NCBI RefSeq assembly: GCF_000002595.2
Contig: NC_057015.1
Span: 5,071,195 to 5,135,194 of the forward strand
Length of the DNA stretch: 64,000 nucleotides
Source of the DNA: Chlamydomonas reinhardtii
Lineage: Eukaryota > Chlorophyta > Chlorophyceae > Chlamydomonadales > Chlamydomonadaceae
Direction of reading: 5' to 3'
Shown here: positions 20,834 to 33,261 of the stretch, one piece after another
Layout: each line of letters starts with the position of its first letter
Position numbering within the stretch: the first letter of the stretch is position 1
The notes under the pieces: generated by a model
What the model was told of the DNA's origin: nothing
What the model saw: only the letters and a program-made list of their open reading frames with translations
Database searches by the model: none
Translations under genes and position numbers: made by a program

Positions 20834-23800
20834 TCACACGGCGCCGTCGGTGCGACTGCCGCCGAGCAGCGGCTGAAGCCACCGCGCATCGAACCGCCGC
20901 CACTGCCGGTGCAGCCACGTGCTGCCGGCCTCCTCGTCGCCCTCCGCGGCCGCCACCGCCTCCGCAGTAGTCAGCCCACCTGCACACACGCCGCCCAGAC
21001 CCACCACGCCGCGCGGGCCCTGCGGCAGCAGCACTGCCGAGTGCGGCGCCCCCTCGCCGCCACGTGGTGTGCCCACGCCGCCCGCCTGCAGCTGCGCCGC
21101 CGCGAAGGCGCCCGCACCTGCACCCACACCCGCACCCGCACAGCCGCTGCCAGCCGCGCTGCTACCTCCGTAGGCCTCAGCACGCGGCTGTGCCACTGGC
21201 GGCGGCGGAGGCGGCGTCAGAGCTGCTGCTGCTGCTGGTGGCGGCGGCGGCGTGTACACGGGCACACCGGTCGCCAGGCCCGGCACCTCCCCACGCCACA
21301 GCATGTCGTTAGCCTGCTGCCACATCCCCTCAACCGCGGACATGTCAGCCACCATGGGAGGAGCCGCCAGCGCGTCGGCGCCGCCGCCTCCAGCCGCCGC
21401 CGCCGCCGAAGGCGGCGCAGCCGGCGTCACCTTTGCCGCTGACAGCGGAGCTGACGGCAGCAGCAACGGTGCCCGCAAGTCGGATTCGGCTCGTGCGCCG
21501 TGCGCCTGTGCGGTGACGTGGAGGTTGAAGGCGGGGATGCGGTGGCCGGCGGGGGCCGCGTGGAGTGAGGGCGCCGGCGTCAGGCCTCCGCCGGGTCCGG
21601 GCTTGTTGGCAGCCTGGTTGATGAAGCCCTGCATGACGGGCTGCGTGATGACGCCGAACCCGACCGTGGTGATCACAACCACCAGGATGACGGCGGAGAT
21701 GACAACCAGCTCCTCGGGCTTGGTGTCTGGGTTGGTGGCAGTGGCGGGAGAGGCAGCAGAACGTGGGGTTCTAGGAGCGGTTGCAGCAGGATGTGGGGCT
21801 TTTCAAGGGCCGGGGGGAGTGACGGGGGGCATCATGCAGACAGGAGGCTGGCGATGTGGTGTTGCAACAGTGCACCGCAAGGGACCTGTGTGCGCGAGCC
21901 GGCACGTGCACTCACTGGCGTCCTTGTAGAAGCAGTGGTAGGCGAGTGCGAGCGTGATGGCGCCGCGAGGCAGGCCACCCCACCTGCGGCGCGCGTTAGG
22001 GAAGCATGTCCGCGGTTGCATGTAAAGGTGCGGCAAGCATCCCCTGCATTCCGTCCCCTGTTGCCCCGTCCCCTTGTGCCCCATCCCCTTGAATCCTGCC
22101 TTGTGCCCACACCCCTGAAGATCTCCCCGCCCCCAAAAACTGCCTGCCCCAACACGCATGCACGCACCAGAGCACGGATGCGCCGCCGGCCGGAATGGGG
22201 TCGGCTCGGCGCCACAGGCGGTTGGCCAGCCAGCACACGGGGAAGGTGAAGGCGGCGCGGGCGGCGGCCATCATGGCCAGCAGTCCCGCCGCCAGCAGCA
22301 CGGCAGCCAGCAGGTAGCGCCGGGACACGTCCGGGCGCCTGGGAGGGGGGGGAGAGACGAGGGCGGAGGGAGGGGGAGCAATCGCGAGCGGGTTGGGTAA
22401 TGTACGGTATTGGGAGGCGTTGACGCTGCCCACTCCGGGGCACGCAGGTTCTATGTCCACGCAGCCGGCGGTCCCACAGCACGCACTCCACACCACATGC
22501 GTCCGCCCCTCGCCCCTTGCCGCCCACCCACTCACCACCACACGGCTGTGACCCAGACGTCCAGCCCTGCGTACACGAACAGCGTCACCTCGCAGGCGGA
22601 GGAGATGACGTGGAAGCCGTGGCGCGTGATGACCTTCGCGGCGGGGCTCAGGCTGTGCCACGTGTAGTGACTCATGGCCTGCGGGCAGTGCGTGGCGGTT
22701 ATGTGTAAGACGGGTGCGGAAGGTGCGGCGGCGGCACAGGGATCAGCGAGGGGGCACGGCGGTGGTGCGCACCGGCGGCCTTGCTTTTCACGGTTTGTAC
22801 ACGCTGGGCTCGACCATGGGGCCTACTTGTTAAATACGGCAGCCCCCCTCTCCCAGCATCCCACTCACGCACACGTGCCTTATCGTACACACACATATAT
22901 GATACTCACAATGCCGCAGAAGAACACGGACAGGATGGCTGACAGGTCCAGGGCCTCGGCCAGGAAGTAGGCCACCAGGCCGAGCAGCGCTACAGCCAGC
23001 ACCTCCTGGTTGCTACTGCCGCTGCCGCCGTGGTCCGAGCCGGCGGCGGCCGCAGCCGCCCCGCCAGCAGCAGGCGCCGAGGCGGGGGACGGCGCGCCGG
23101 GCCGGCGAAACAGCCGCCTGCGAGCCACGAAAGCAAAGGCACATAGGGTTTGGGTTCCGGTACTTCCTTCCAGCTAGGGTGCAGCAGAGCTCCAAGACCG
23201 CGAAAGACGAAACGCAATCAGGTCCCGCCAGCACGACCAATCCACACCCAGGCCCCTTTCGGAACGACTTGTCACCCTCATCCCACCCCAGCCCAGTGCG
23301 CACCTGACCAGGGCTGCACTGGCCATGCCCACTCCCAGTCCCAGGGCGGTGCTGAGCACGAACAGGCGCAGGAACTGCAGCGCCAGCGCCCACAGCCCAG
23401 ACAGACCCAGGGCCTGGCTCTCGTCAAAGGCATTCAGGTTCTGTGCACCGCAGGGCAGGGCGGCAGCAGGGCAGCCGGGTGTGAGGCAGGGACACACGGA
23501 GCCCGGCAGGCAAGAGCGTGCACAGGGGACGGGCAACCGTGCAGGGAGCAGCGACACGTGGCCTACCGCGCTGTGCACGTGGGCGTAGCCAACCTCCCTC
23601 CCTCGCCTTTAGTTTCCTCCCGCCCCTCCCTTCCACTGCCCATGATGGGACGGTCCGTCGGGCTCGGGCACATAATTCCGCTCCCTCACCGAGACTGAGC
23701 CCAGCAGCACGATGGCTGTGGCGTCGTTGACCACTCCCTCCCCGAACAGCAGCGAGTACAGCAGCGGGTGCCGCTCGCCGTCCAGCACGCTGAGCGAGGC

Positions 23801-25421
23801 CACGCTGTCGGTGCAGCTCAGCACGGAGCCCAGCGCCAGGGACATGCGCAGCAGCCCGTGCAGCGGCAGACCCACTGCACAGCGAGCAGGAGGAGGAGAG
23901 ATGTTGGAGAGGGGGCAAGGCGGAGCGGAGAGGGGAGTGAGCAAGGGTTCGTTGTAGGCTGGTTTGGCGGAGGAGCCAAAGCCCGACCCGGTTTACGTGA
24001 TGCGAGAGTGCGGCGAGTGGGGTGCGGCTGCTCAGGTTAGCAGGGGGCTGCGGTGGGGTCCGTCAAGTGAAGCAGTGCCCACGCGGGTGGGGCGCTCACC
24101 CGCGGTCATGAGGCCCAGGGAGCCGCTGGCCAGGATGCCGGCTGACACCATGGTGCCCAGAACACCTGTGAGGGTGTGTGTGTGTGTGGGGGGGGGGGGA
24201 TGGCGTGAACGGGCGGCGGCATGGCGAGGTGGCGGTGACGGTGGTGCTAGCACAATAGTGGTGGAGCACGTGTACGATCGTGGCCAGCGGGCGCGAGCGA
24301 AACTGTTCGTCTACACGCACAGCGGGTAGTGGCCAGCGCCCGAATGTAACCTACCAAAGATCATGAGCGTGAAGAAGTTCCGGAAGAACAGTTTCTTTTT
24401 GACGGAGAAACCTGTGTGGTCGGGAGACCAGCAGGCGAGGCGGCGAAGTGGTGATCCGGTGACCTGTGCCGCAGGGGCGTCAAACCGCAGCCGGGCCACG
24501 GGCACCAAGTGCCGTACCTCAATAGCAACGCCCCCCCCCCCTTGCACCGCTGCCACACGGTTCTACCGCTGTGTCTCACACCCACACGCCTGCCCTGCCG
24601 CCTGGGTCAGCCCCATCTATCTCTCAACCACACGCCCAGACCTCCCACCTGCTGAGAAGATGATGGGCGGCAGCAGGGTCTGGAAGAACACATCCTCATC
24701 AAAGGTCACCAGGCGGCGCGGGATGCGGTGGTTGGGGTCGGTCAGGTAGTAGTAGCCGAACAGCCCGGCACCCGCCACCAGGCCCAGCAGCAGCGCCACA
24801 CTGCCCTGTGGGGCGGTCGAGAGGTGAGGGCGGGAGGGAATGGGGTGGGGGTGGGGTGGGGTGTGGGGATGAGGAGTGGGGAGTGGGGGGCTGGGCCGTT
24901 GAGGGGAAGGGGCAGAAGGGCGATGGCTGTGTGGTGGCGGCCCTGCTCCTCGGCCGCCCTTCCCGCCCCCCTCCGTCCGTGTGAAGCCCCTCGTCACAAC
25001 TGTGTATGTGGGGCGCGTGAGTCCAATATGGGCGCGACCCACCGACCTAATCCTGGCTCGCCTCGCCAATCTGTTCATGTGGCTGGTAGCTGATGCTGTC
25101 TAGTGGGCGGCGTTGGCGAGCGCGTGCCAGTGGGGTGCGCCAGTGGGCGGTACAACGCACGGCGTCTGGTATAGTAAGGAGCCCAGCGAGCTGGTGAGTA
25201 GCCCTTGTTGTCAGCCTGCCTCCACAGCCCGGTTCACCCTCACGGCCGGCCCCGGCCGGCCTCACCTCGGTGGCCCACTGGAATCGGGTGCGGCGGATGG
25301 CGTACCCCGACAGCACCGCCAGCAGCAGGATGCCCAGGAAGGCGGTCTGGCTCAGGGCAGCCGCAGCGGCTGGGTCCATGGAGGTGGGAAACCTGGGGCC
25401 CGGCTCGGAGGAGGGACGCAT
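20834..25421 (-). CDS. NHX: NHX-type Na+(K+)/H+ antiporter
   Basis: Eleven exons join in phase (25421-25266, 24805-24649, 24411-24355, 24165-24100, 23874-23690, 23440-23304, 23117-22910, 22678-22536, 22338-22168, 21983-21916, 21726-20834), giving 746 residues. CPA1/NHX antiporters exchange Na+ or K+ for H+ across endomembranes. Diagnostic motifs are LLPPIIF (96-102, the amiloride-site segment), GFSVKKKLFFRNF, SCTDSVASLSVLD, LLYSLLFGEGVVNDA (ion-binding Asp196), LSAILSVFFCGIAMSHYTWH and WWGGLPRGAITLALAY. These match plant class-I (vacuolar) NHX more closely than NHX5/6, by memory of the families. After the last helix comes a long Ala/Pro/Gly-rich insertion (about 490-715), followed by QWRRFDARWLQPLLGG, a conserved plant NHX end. 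An alternative ATG is at 25379. Transcription starts in a 515-base region shared with Y14. Confidence 0.93.
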
Positions 25422-25936
25422 CTTTTGGGCCGGGGCGTGGGGCGCGCGGGCGTGAGCCGCGCGAGCCGCGCGGCCCTGCACCCGGCGAGTCCTGCAGAAC
25501 CTAAATCAGTCAACCTGGCCCAGCCTGAAGCTGCAACGGCTCCGGTAGTGAAGATGGGAGCTATAGAACCAAATGCAACTGTTCCCGGCTGACCGGCAAC
25601 GCGTTCAGCAAGGTTTGAGTTGGTCGATGAAGAGCCCCGGTAATTTGCGTTCTATGCGTGTGCAGTCCACACTGTGTGCGTCCCGCCGGTTACTTCCTGC
25701 TGCAAACTTATAGCTATTGCATGGTGCTAAGGGCGCGTATTCTTCAATGGCCATCCCGCCACCGTGTGTGGGGCGTGTCGCCCATGCGGCAGCCCGCCAG
25801 TCCCCTCCTCGAGGTCCCGCGCTTGCCTCCAGTATGGTTCATATTTTAGTACCCTTGACGTAAAACAGCGCTACACACTGCCAAAGCTGCCATATAGTTT
25901 GATTACTTGACTAGTTAGAGTAGGCAAGCTTGCAAA
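25422..25936. promoter_or_regulatory. Divergent promoter region NHX / Y14
   Basis: 515 bases separate the start codons of the NHX gene (minus) and the Y14 gene (plus), so both promoters and 5' UTRs must lie here. I see no clear TATA box for either. Confidence 0.6.
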
Positions 25937-26765
25937 ATGGCCGACGACGAGATGGCCCACGACGAGCGCGACGAGCGCATGGACGCCGGCGATATGAAGC
26001 GAAAGGGACGTGGGCATCGCGATGCTACCGAGTGGGCGGACCGCTACGGAGGCGCCCGCTTCAAGGAGCTTGACCCGAACGCCAAGCCGGGGCCGACGGC
26101 TTCCGTGGAGGGCTGGGTCGTTTTCATTACCGGCATCAATGAGGAGGCCCAAGAGGAGGACATCCACGAGGCATTCGCGGAGTTCGGCGAGGTCAAGAAC
26201 ATTTACATGAACCTGGACCGCCAGACCGGCTTTGTCAAGGGCTATGCCCTCGTCGAGTATAAGAACCACAAAGAGGCGCAGACGGCTATCAACGAGATGA
26301 ACGGGAAAGAGCTCTTGACACAGACGATCCAGGTGCGTTCTCGCGGCCTAAGGCTGCGGCGGCTGGCGGTGCAGGAATTCAAATCGTGAGATAGGGATTC
26401 TACTATGGTAGCGGTGCCGCGGGGGATGGTTCGGAGCGGGACACGCGGTGCCTTGCCCCTGCCCTAGCACACGTGGGTACACCAGCAGGACGGCAAGACA
26501 GCAGCGTAGCTGACGTAGCTGACAAGTTGGGCTCGGGGTATAGAGGTCACGGCTGCGATTCTGTTGTGGTGGAGGGGGGGTGTGACTTCAAGAGCGGCTG
26601 CAAGAACGGCTGCCGGCGTTCCCAATAAGCATGACGCGCGCAGTCGCCTCCGCGCGTGCCACCAACCATTACCGTATTGCTCAGTACTTCATAGCGTGTC
26701 CACGTGCTTCACTGCTTGGTCTGCAGGTGGACTGGGCGTTCAAGAAGCCCCAGCGGCGGCGGTAA
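25937..26765 (+). CDS. Y14: Exon junction complex RNA-binding protein Y14 (RBM8A)
   Basis: Two exons, 25937-26332 and 26727-26765, encode 144 residues. Y14 pairs with MAGO in the exon junction complex, marking spliced mRNAs in the nucleus for export and surveillance. A single RRM covers about residues 59-137, with RNP2-like WVVFITGI and RNP1-like [11 protein letters not shown], plus the family signature [20 protein letters not shown]. The last exon gives [12 protein letters not shown], matching the VDW and basic tail of Y14. The acidic, Met-rich N-terminus is also typical. The second exon is only 13 codons and is easily missed. It is close to the usual length for the family. Confidence 0.96.
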
Positions 26766-27218
26766 CGGCGACGGACGCGGCTGGGCGCTGGCGCATGGAT
26801 GTGCTTGGGAGATGCATGTGGCGTTGAGTTAGCTTAAGACGTACAGGCCAGCAAGCTCGGAGCTGGAGTGAGTGGAGGCCAGCGGCTGGCGCGAGGGCAT
26901 CGGCAACACGGAGGCGGCGGAGGGAGCTTTAGGCGGTGCCCACAAACCGGACTGTGTCAGGACCGGATCTAAGTGCGGTCGGTGCTCTAGGGGCTGAGCG
27001 ATATAAATGGCGGCCCTCATATAGGAGGCACGGCGGGCGCACGCGAGGATGCGGTGTGGTTCGGGCGCATGTCGGAGCTTAAATGGCAGGGCAACTCGCA
27101 TGGAGCACGTGAAGGAGGTGCACTAGGCAGGGGGCCTGGTGGCCATGTTGGTGTTCTTGTTGACTGGAACGGAACAATGACCTGGACGGATTCGGACATG
27201 CTGTGACAGGCGATGTGA

Positions 27219-27223
27219 TGTAA
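27219..27223 (+). terminator. TGTAA polyadenylation signal, Y14
   Basis: TGTAA is the usual volvocine polyadenylation motif. It lies 454 bases after the Y14 stop. Confidence 0.5.
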
Positions 27224-27278
27224 GGCGTGCGGTTGCGAGCGGCGTTGAGAAGTTGGGCAGGTGTGGCAGTCCCAAAGC

Positions 27279-27283
27279 TTTAC
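27279..27283 (-). terminator. TGTAA polyadenylation signal, GND1
   Basis: TTACA on the plus strand reads TGTAA on the minus strand, 661 bases after the GND1 stop and about 60 bases from the facing Y14 signal. Confidence 0.45.
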
Positions 27284-27944
27284 ACAGCCATATTCGTGGC
27301 AATCTCATCTTCGAGCATTGGGCATTACGCGCTGGGACAAACACGCAGGGGACTGAGCGATAGGGGTCAGCCCCGCAGTTATTCCTAGGACCTAAGAAAT
27401 ACTTGCCTCCGTAACTGCACTACTTCTCCGCTGCCCAGAAACAATGTATGCATACCGGTACGGTACCACCAGGCGCCCAATTGAGCCCTGGAACATAACT
27501 GATAATAGCATCATCGGGGTAGTTGAACTACCGAAACCACTCGAGAGCCACGTGAGGGGTCGACCAGCCTGGCTTGAAGCGCTACAGCCAGTTGCATGCG
27601 CCCCGACACCCTGGGGCATCGGGCACGACGCATGCCGCCCATAGCCCTTCTCAGTCCGACGACCCTCGCGAGCACGCACATCACACTGCTCTCCTGGAGC
27701 CGGCGGCCGCCTGAAATGCTCAAGCGCAATCACGCCGGCCCCGTTCCAACAGCACCAAACACATACGGTACAAGCGGCACAGCGCCAGCGCAACTCTTCT
27801 TCACCTTGCATAACAACACAAGACCCTGCGACAGGTCCAGATGCGTAAGCCTTGACCAGTAACCACCACCGCCACGTCTGCTACGACAATACGCCGCCAC
27901 CAGCAGTGGCTCTGCCCTTCGCAACACCACCCCGCTGCCTCGCC

Positions 27945-30900
27945 TTACACCACGTAGCCGCTGGTGGTGATGGAGTCGGCGGAGCCGAAGGTCTCGTCCC
28001 ACACGGTGTGGTACCAGCCCTCCTTGTCGAAGCGCTGGTAGGTGTGCGAGCCGAAGAAGTCGCGCTGCGCCTGCACCAGGTTGGCGGGCAGGCGCTCGCG
28101 GCGGTAGGTGTCAAAGTAGCCCAGGGAGGAGGTCATGGAGGGGATGGGCACGCCGTGCGTGATGGACAGCGCGGCCACGCGGCGCCAGGACGCCTCGGCA
28201 GCGGTGAGCTCCTTGGCGAAGTCGGGGTCCACCAGCAGCGAGGGCAGCTCGGGGTTGCGCTCGTAGGCGACGCGGATGCGGTCCAGGAACTGCGCGCGGA
28301 TGATGCAGCCACCCTGGTAGGAGAGACAGGAGGGAGCGGGGGCGGAGTCAAGGTCAGACTGAGAAAGCCAATGGTGCTTACCGTCCCGTGCACCAGGGGT
28401 GGCGCCGGGAGCGCGCAAACTTACGGCGCAAGTACCACAACCGTTTTACCTCAGCCCACTTTCCCTTTCACATCATCCGCTCACCTTCCAGATGCGCGCC
28501 AGGCCGCCCAGGTCGACGTTCCACTTCATCTCCACGCTCTTGGCCTTGATAATGTTCATGCCCTGCGCGTACGAGCAGATCTTGCTGGCGTACAGCGCCG
28601 CGCGCACGTCGTTGATCAGCTGCGCCTTGTCCACACCCGCAACAGGGCCGGGCGTGACACAGCTTGTGAACGACTTGGAGGCGGCCACGCGCTCCGACTT
28701 GAGCGCACTCATGTAGCGCGCGTCCAGTGCCGAGGCCATGGTGGGCGCCGCCACCGCCAGCTCAGCCGCCTGCTGCACCGTCCACTTGCCTGTGCGGGGC
28801 AGAAGGAGAGGGGTTGGGGAACAGGGAAAGTGAAGCAGGCGGTGAGGGGTAAAGCCGCAGATGCAGGTGGTTTCGAGGCCCGCGCTCTACAATACCCATC
28901 CTGGCTTTATAGTTGCACCTACTGGAATGCTGCTAGGTGCCGCCAGACACAACGCCCCACGTCACCACCATGCCCTCAAGACAGGGTGCGTCTGTCACCA
29001 GGCCCTTTGCTCACCTGTGCCCTTGGAGCCGGTCTGGTCCACAATCTGGTCCACCAGATATCCGGGCGCCTGGTCGTCCTTCTTGTTCACAATGATGGCC
29101 GTGATCTCCACCAGGAATGACTTGAGCTCGGCCTGTGGGTTTGAAACAGGTGCAGAGTGGCCAGCCGTTAGCCAGAGCACTGGCAAGGGTGTGAAGACGG
29201 AGGTGCCATGCGGTGAGGCGACACGAAACGAGGATGCGTCGTTGTGCCGCACATGACCCATCGTGGCGTGCACAGACTCCACTGCAGTCACGGCCCTTGC
29301 CGGTTTCTTACGACGATTTGAGCCTTCCTGCCACGGCGGAGCCCGCCCACACCGTGTCCCCGTTGTCGCGCTGGCCCGTCGGCAGCGCTTGCACCTGCTC
29401 CGCACCACAGCCGCCATACTGCCTCCCCCTCTCAGTCTCCAGCCCCGCCCCGCCGCGTGCTCACGTCATTCCACTCCTTGAACACCGCCGCCAGCTCCTC
29501 GTTGTTGAGGCCGCCCAGCGTCTTCAGCACGTCGTAGGCCTGAAACGGTGCGGCCATGGGCATGATGGCTCAGGTACTAAGCAATCAGCATGGTTCTTCC
29601 GGCTGGCAAGGTAAGTGCAGGGGCAAAATGTAGGATGCTGATGCCGACCGCTCGGCAATTGCCTGCGCTTGCCTCACACCGCCCTCGGCTCCCCAGTAAG
29701 GACTCCCCACCCACCTCGCTGATGAGCTGCATGTCGCCGTACTCGATGCCGTTGTGCACCATCTTGACGAAGTTGCCCGCGCCGCCGCCACCAATGTACA
29801 TCACGCAGGGGCCGTCGTCCACCTGCAAGCAAAAGTTGCGATGCCGACTGCGTTTTCACCATATTGTTGTCAAGGCATTCATGACCACACCGTTTCTGAC
29901 TTGTTTTCTTTGCTACGCGCTGTGCCGACATCCCGGCAGCTCCCAAACACGGTCACGCTGTTCCCCGGGCCCCCACACGTCACCACACGTGTCCGCACCT
30001 GTGCCGCCACCTTCTCCACCACACTCTTGATGTGGCTGTACGCCTCAGGGCTGCCGCCGGGCATCATGGAGGGACCTGCAAACACACCCGGAATGCATGT
30101 GCGTGCCAGGTGAGGCCCAAGACGCTCACTACATAACGGCGCTGCGGAGCTCCATTGATGTACAGCGAGCACGACATGTACGAACGCATATGAGCGCAAC
30201 AGTACGAGCACACCGCACTGTGCGGCACGCCGTGCCTTCAAGCGCTGCCGGCACTTACCCCTGCGGGCGCCCTCCTCGCCGCCGGACACGCCCATGCCCA
30301 TGTACAGGATGCCCTTGGCGGCAACCTTGGCCATGCGCTTCTCCGTGTTCTCGTACCTGGGCAACAGCAGCAGACGGAGCAGAGGCAGCAAAGCAGCAGG
30401 GAGCCGGAGGTCGGGGGCTGAGTTGGAACCCAGACATGCCGCCCTTGCATTTGGGCTTAGGGAGATCCTGGTGAATGCAGCGCTATGTGACTCCGTGCGC
30501 AAGCAATCATGCGCTGCGCAGCCGCCTGCGGACGTACGGGAAATGCGTCCAAGCCCTCCGTACCCCTGCTTCCCAGCTGCCACCACCCCGCTCCCGCCTG
30601 CGCCGCCTCACCACTCGTTGCCGCCGTCAATGATGATGTCACCAGGCTCCATGAACTCGCACAGTTGGTCAATGGTCTGGTCCACGGGCGCGCCGGCCTT
30701 CACCAGGATGATGACGCGCCTGCACATCCCAAGCCGACCCTTCAGCCTTGCGGCCCTGGCAGTCGCTGCATTGACAGGGGACTTACCGGGGCCTCTGCAG
30801 GCTCTGCACAAAGTCCTTGACTTGCTCGTAGCCGTGCAGCTTCTCGCCCAGGCCTGCGAACCCGATGACAATCCGTCAGCTGTTCCTAGGGATGACGAGC

Positions 30901-31455
30901 TGGTGCAGGCGACTTACCCTCCTTCTGAGCGCGCTTCACCGCGGCCTCAGTCTTGTCATAGCTACGGTTGTAGACCGAAATGGGAAAGCCCTTCTCCGCG
31001 ATGTTCAGGGCCAAGTTCTGCGACATCCCGGCAACACTCGGTGGTCAGCTCCCGCAGGAGGCCTACAGCCCAGCCAATTGCGCAGCTCGATACACACCTG
31101 GCCCATGACCGCCAGGCCAACCAGACCGATTTCAGCGACAGCCATCGGTGCGTTTCCCTTGCTGCGAAGACAGCGGAAGGGTTGTAAGTGGCCTCTCAAC
31201 AATGTAATGTTTTGAGTATGTGTAGTAGGCAAGTATGTTATACCTTGACTTGGGAGCGGAAGCAGTAGACGCTGCGCGAGCCTCCACACGACGGCCGGAG
31301 GCAAGGGGCGCCGAGACCGGCTGCACGAGAGGTGCAGTCGTGCGCGCGGACAGAGGGCCAGCCACAGCACGAGGAGCCGAAGTGACAGCTGCAATCTCAC
31401 GAACACGCTGGCTGGTGGTCGGCAGAGTCTTGGCGCTACGCTGAAGCGCCTGCAT
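27945..31455 (-). CDS. GND1: 6-phosphogluconate dehydrogenase, decarboxylating, plastid-type
   Basis: Twelve exons join in phase (31455-31244, 31161-31098, 31017-30918, 30853-30787, 30719-30612, 30356-30259, 30075-29999, 29822-29715, 29539-29465, 29132-29015, 28789-28485, 28313-27945), giving 566 residues. The enzyme oxidises 6-phosphogluconate to ribulose 5-phosphate with NADP+ in the oxidative pentose phosphate pathway. Residues 1-75 are Arg/Ser/Ala-rich and look like a plastid transit peptide. The dinucleotide fold has [11 protein letters not shown] near residue 90. Substrate-site motifs [18 protein letters not shown] and [12 protein letters not shown] give catalytic Lys262 and Glu269. The C-terminal helical domain ends [10 protein letters not shown], as in the family. 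Length fits enzyme plus transit peptide. A TATA-like site lies at 31560-31566. Confidence 0.97.
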
Positions 31456-31559
31456 TTTCAATCAACAAGTGGGGTTTCCCCTTTCCTCCTTCGAATAACG
31501 GTGCGGTTGGAAGAGTGATGAAGACGCAAAGACAAAGCACAACAAGGTGTGGACACGAC

Positions 31560-31566
31560 TTAAATA
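31560..31566 (-). promoter_or_regulatory. Candidate TATA box, GND1
   Basis: TATTTAA on the minus strand, about 105 bases upstream of the GND1 ATG. Confidence 0.35.
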
Positions 31567-32162
31567 GCCGAAGCAGCCGACCTGGATGGCCCGTCCCGAT
31601 GTGGCCTCGGCGCCCCCAGGCGTGCAGGCGCTGTGCATGCGGCCACTTCCAGCCTCCCGCGCCCCTTAGAACTTGCAAGAGACACATACATAAGAAATAC
31701 GCACTGCACCCCAGTTAAACCCCTCCCTGGGAAGGGCATGGCGGCAGAGGCCGAGCGGGGCTTGGGTGTTGCGCACGTTGGTCTCAAAACGACGCTCTCG
31801 CTGGCCGCCAGCCCCAACCTGAACACCCTGCGGGCTCTATGCATCTCTGAGATACATAAAGCATTGCAAAATCCGGGACAGGGGTCCCAAGAGGCACAAT
31901 CCAAGTGCTCCGCACGGAAAAGCGCCTTTCGTGTCGGAGTTCTGGACTGAATGGTCGTTTTGCCCATCTTGTTAAACTTCTCATGGAGGATGTTATAAAC
32001 GTCAAACCGCATCATTGCTAGTCCCGCCCAAAAGTCGGGTTTCGCGGCCGCCTGGATCGATTCTGATTTTGCAGGCTCTGGATACATAATTGAACGACTG
32101 TGGACACCTCGCCATACAGCTAGGATACCATCAATTAATGAAAGCAAGGAAAGAATGCTATG

Positions 32163-32170
32163 TATATAAA
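32163..32170 (+). promoter_or_regulatory. Candidate TATA box, DBP9
   Basis: TATATAAA 83 bases upstream of the DBP9 ATG, which would leave a 5' UTR of roughly 50-60 bases. Confidence 0.45.
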
Positions 32171-32252
32171 CAAGGTCCCCAGCAACGCGTTATTGTTTCC
32201 TTCTTTTGTTTTACTGCCCATCTTGCACGGAGAGCACTTCCACTAAGTTAGA

Positions 32253-33212
32253 ATGTCGTTCCAGGACCTGGGGCTTGACCCCAGGCTCCTGCGGGCGCTG
32301 GGCAAGCGCGGCTTCACCAAGCCGACCCCCGTTCAGCTTGAAGCTATTCCAAAGACGCTAGAGGGAAAAGATGTGGTCGCGCGGGCGAGGACTGGCAGTG
32401 GAAAGACGCTCGCTTACTTATTGCCGACGCTCCACAAGATTCTAACGACAGAAGATGTGCGTGGGAGCTTCAGGGCCATCATCCTGGTGCCCACGCGCGA
32501 ACTCTGTCAGCAGGTGCGGGCAATTGGCTGTCGTCGACGGCGCTTCGGCGGCGGTGGGCGCGAACGGCGCTTGGCTTGGTTTACACAGGAGGTCCAATGC
32601 ATGCGCTGAAACGCCAGTGCGATAGGTGTGGCGAACGGCGGCCCAGGCGTGGTTGAAAGTCCTTGCCGAGCGCGGCGAACAGCCGCCCCGCCTACGCCCC
32701 TCCGCCCCTCCCTGCTGCGCCTCCACACCCCCGCACGACTCCATGGCCACCCGCCAAACCCCGCGCTGCCCCCTGCACAACTCGTACTCCCAGGTGGCTG
32801 AGGAGGCGGCAGCGACAGCTCAGCACTGCGGCGCTGACATCACGGTACGTGTGTGCGGTGCCCGCCTGCCGGGCGCGGCTGTTGTGCGCCGCAGCTACTC
32901 AGCCCCCATGCCTGCCCAACCGCCTGCCTTCAGCCGTGCTATCTTGTCCAAATGTCACTGGCCTGTCGTGTCTCCAGTGACAACAGGTATTTAGCAGGAG
33001 AATCATCTGTGTGCCCATGCGTGTGTCCTGCCGCACACAGGCCACGGCGCTCATTGCGGAGGGCGGCCAGCAGCTCAAACGCGCCGTCGCCACCGCCGGC
33101 CACATCGTGGTGTCCACACCGGGTGCGTGGCGGGGCGGCTGGGCGGGGTGGGGTGCCGTGGCGGGGCATCACGTGTTGTGTGCGTGCGTGCGTGCGTGCG
33201 TGCGTGCGTGTG

Positions 33213-33261
<49 letters not shown>

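Larger units (their letters stand above)
26766..27944. other. Convergent 3' region between Y14 and GND1
   Basis: About 1.18 kb, mostly 3' UTR of the two genes. It holds facing polyadenylation motifs at 27219 and 27283. I see no extra gene. Confidence 0.7.
31456..32252. promoter_or_regulatory. Divergent promoter region GND1 / DBP9
   Basis: 797 bases between the two start codons. TATA-like elements are present on both sides: TATTTAA on the minus strand (31560-31566) for GND1 and TATATAAA (32163-32170) for DBP9. A 195-codon minus-strand frame spans 31560-32147 but shows no domain and overlaps the promoter. Confidence 0.6.

Noticed and set aside
20397-20987. Poly-Glu, poly-Arg and poly-Ser frames around 20.4-20.9 kb
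   Set aside because: Products of the TCC tract; the real coding sequence here is the NHX last exon on the minus strand.
31456-31461. GND1 start at 31461
   Set aside because: The codon is TTG. The ATG at 31455 begins a normal transit peptide.
31560-32147. 195-codon minus-strand open frame between GND1 and DBP9
   Set aside because: It has no domain and no splice partners, starts without a supported ATG context and lies over both candidate TATA boxes.
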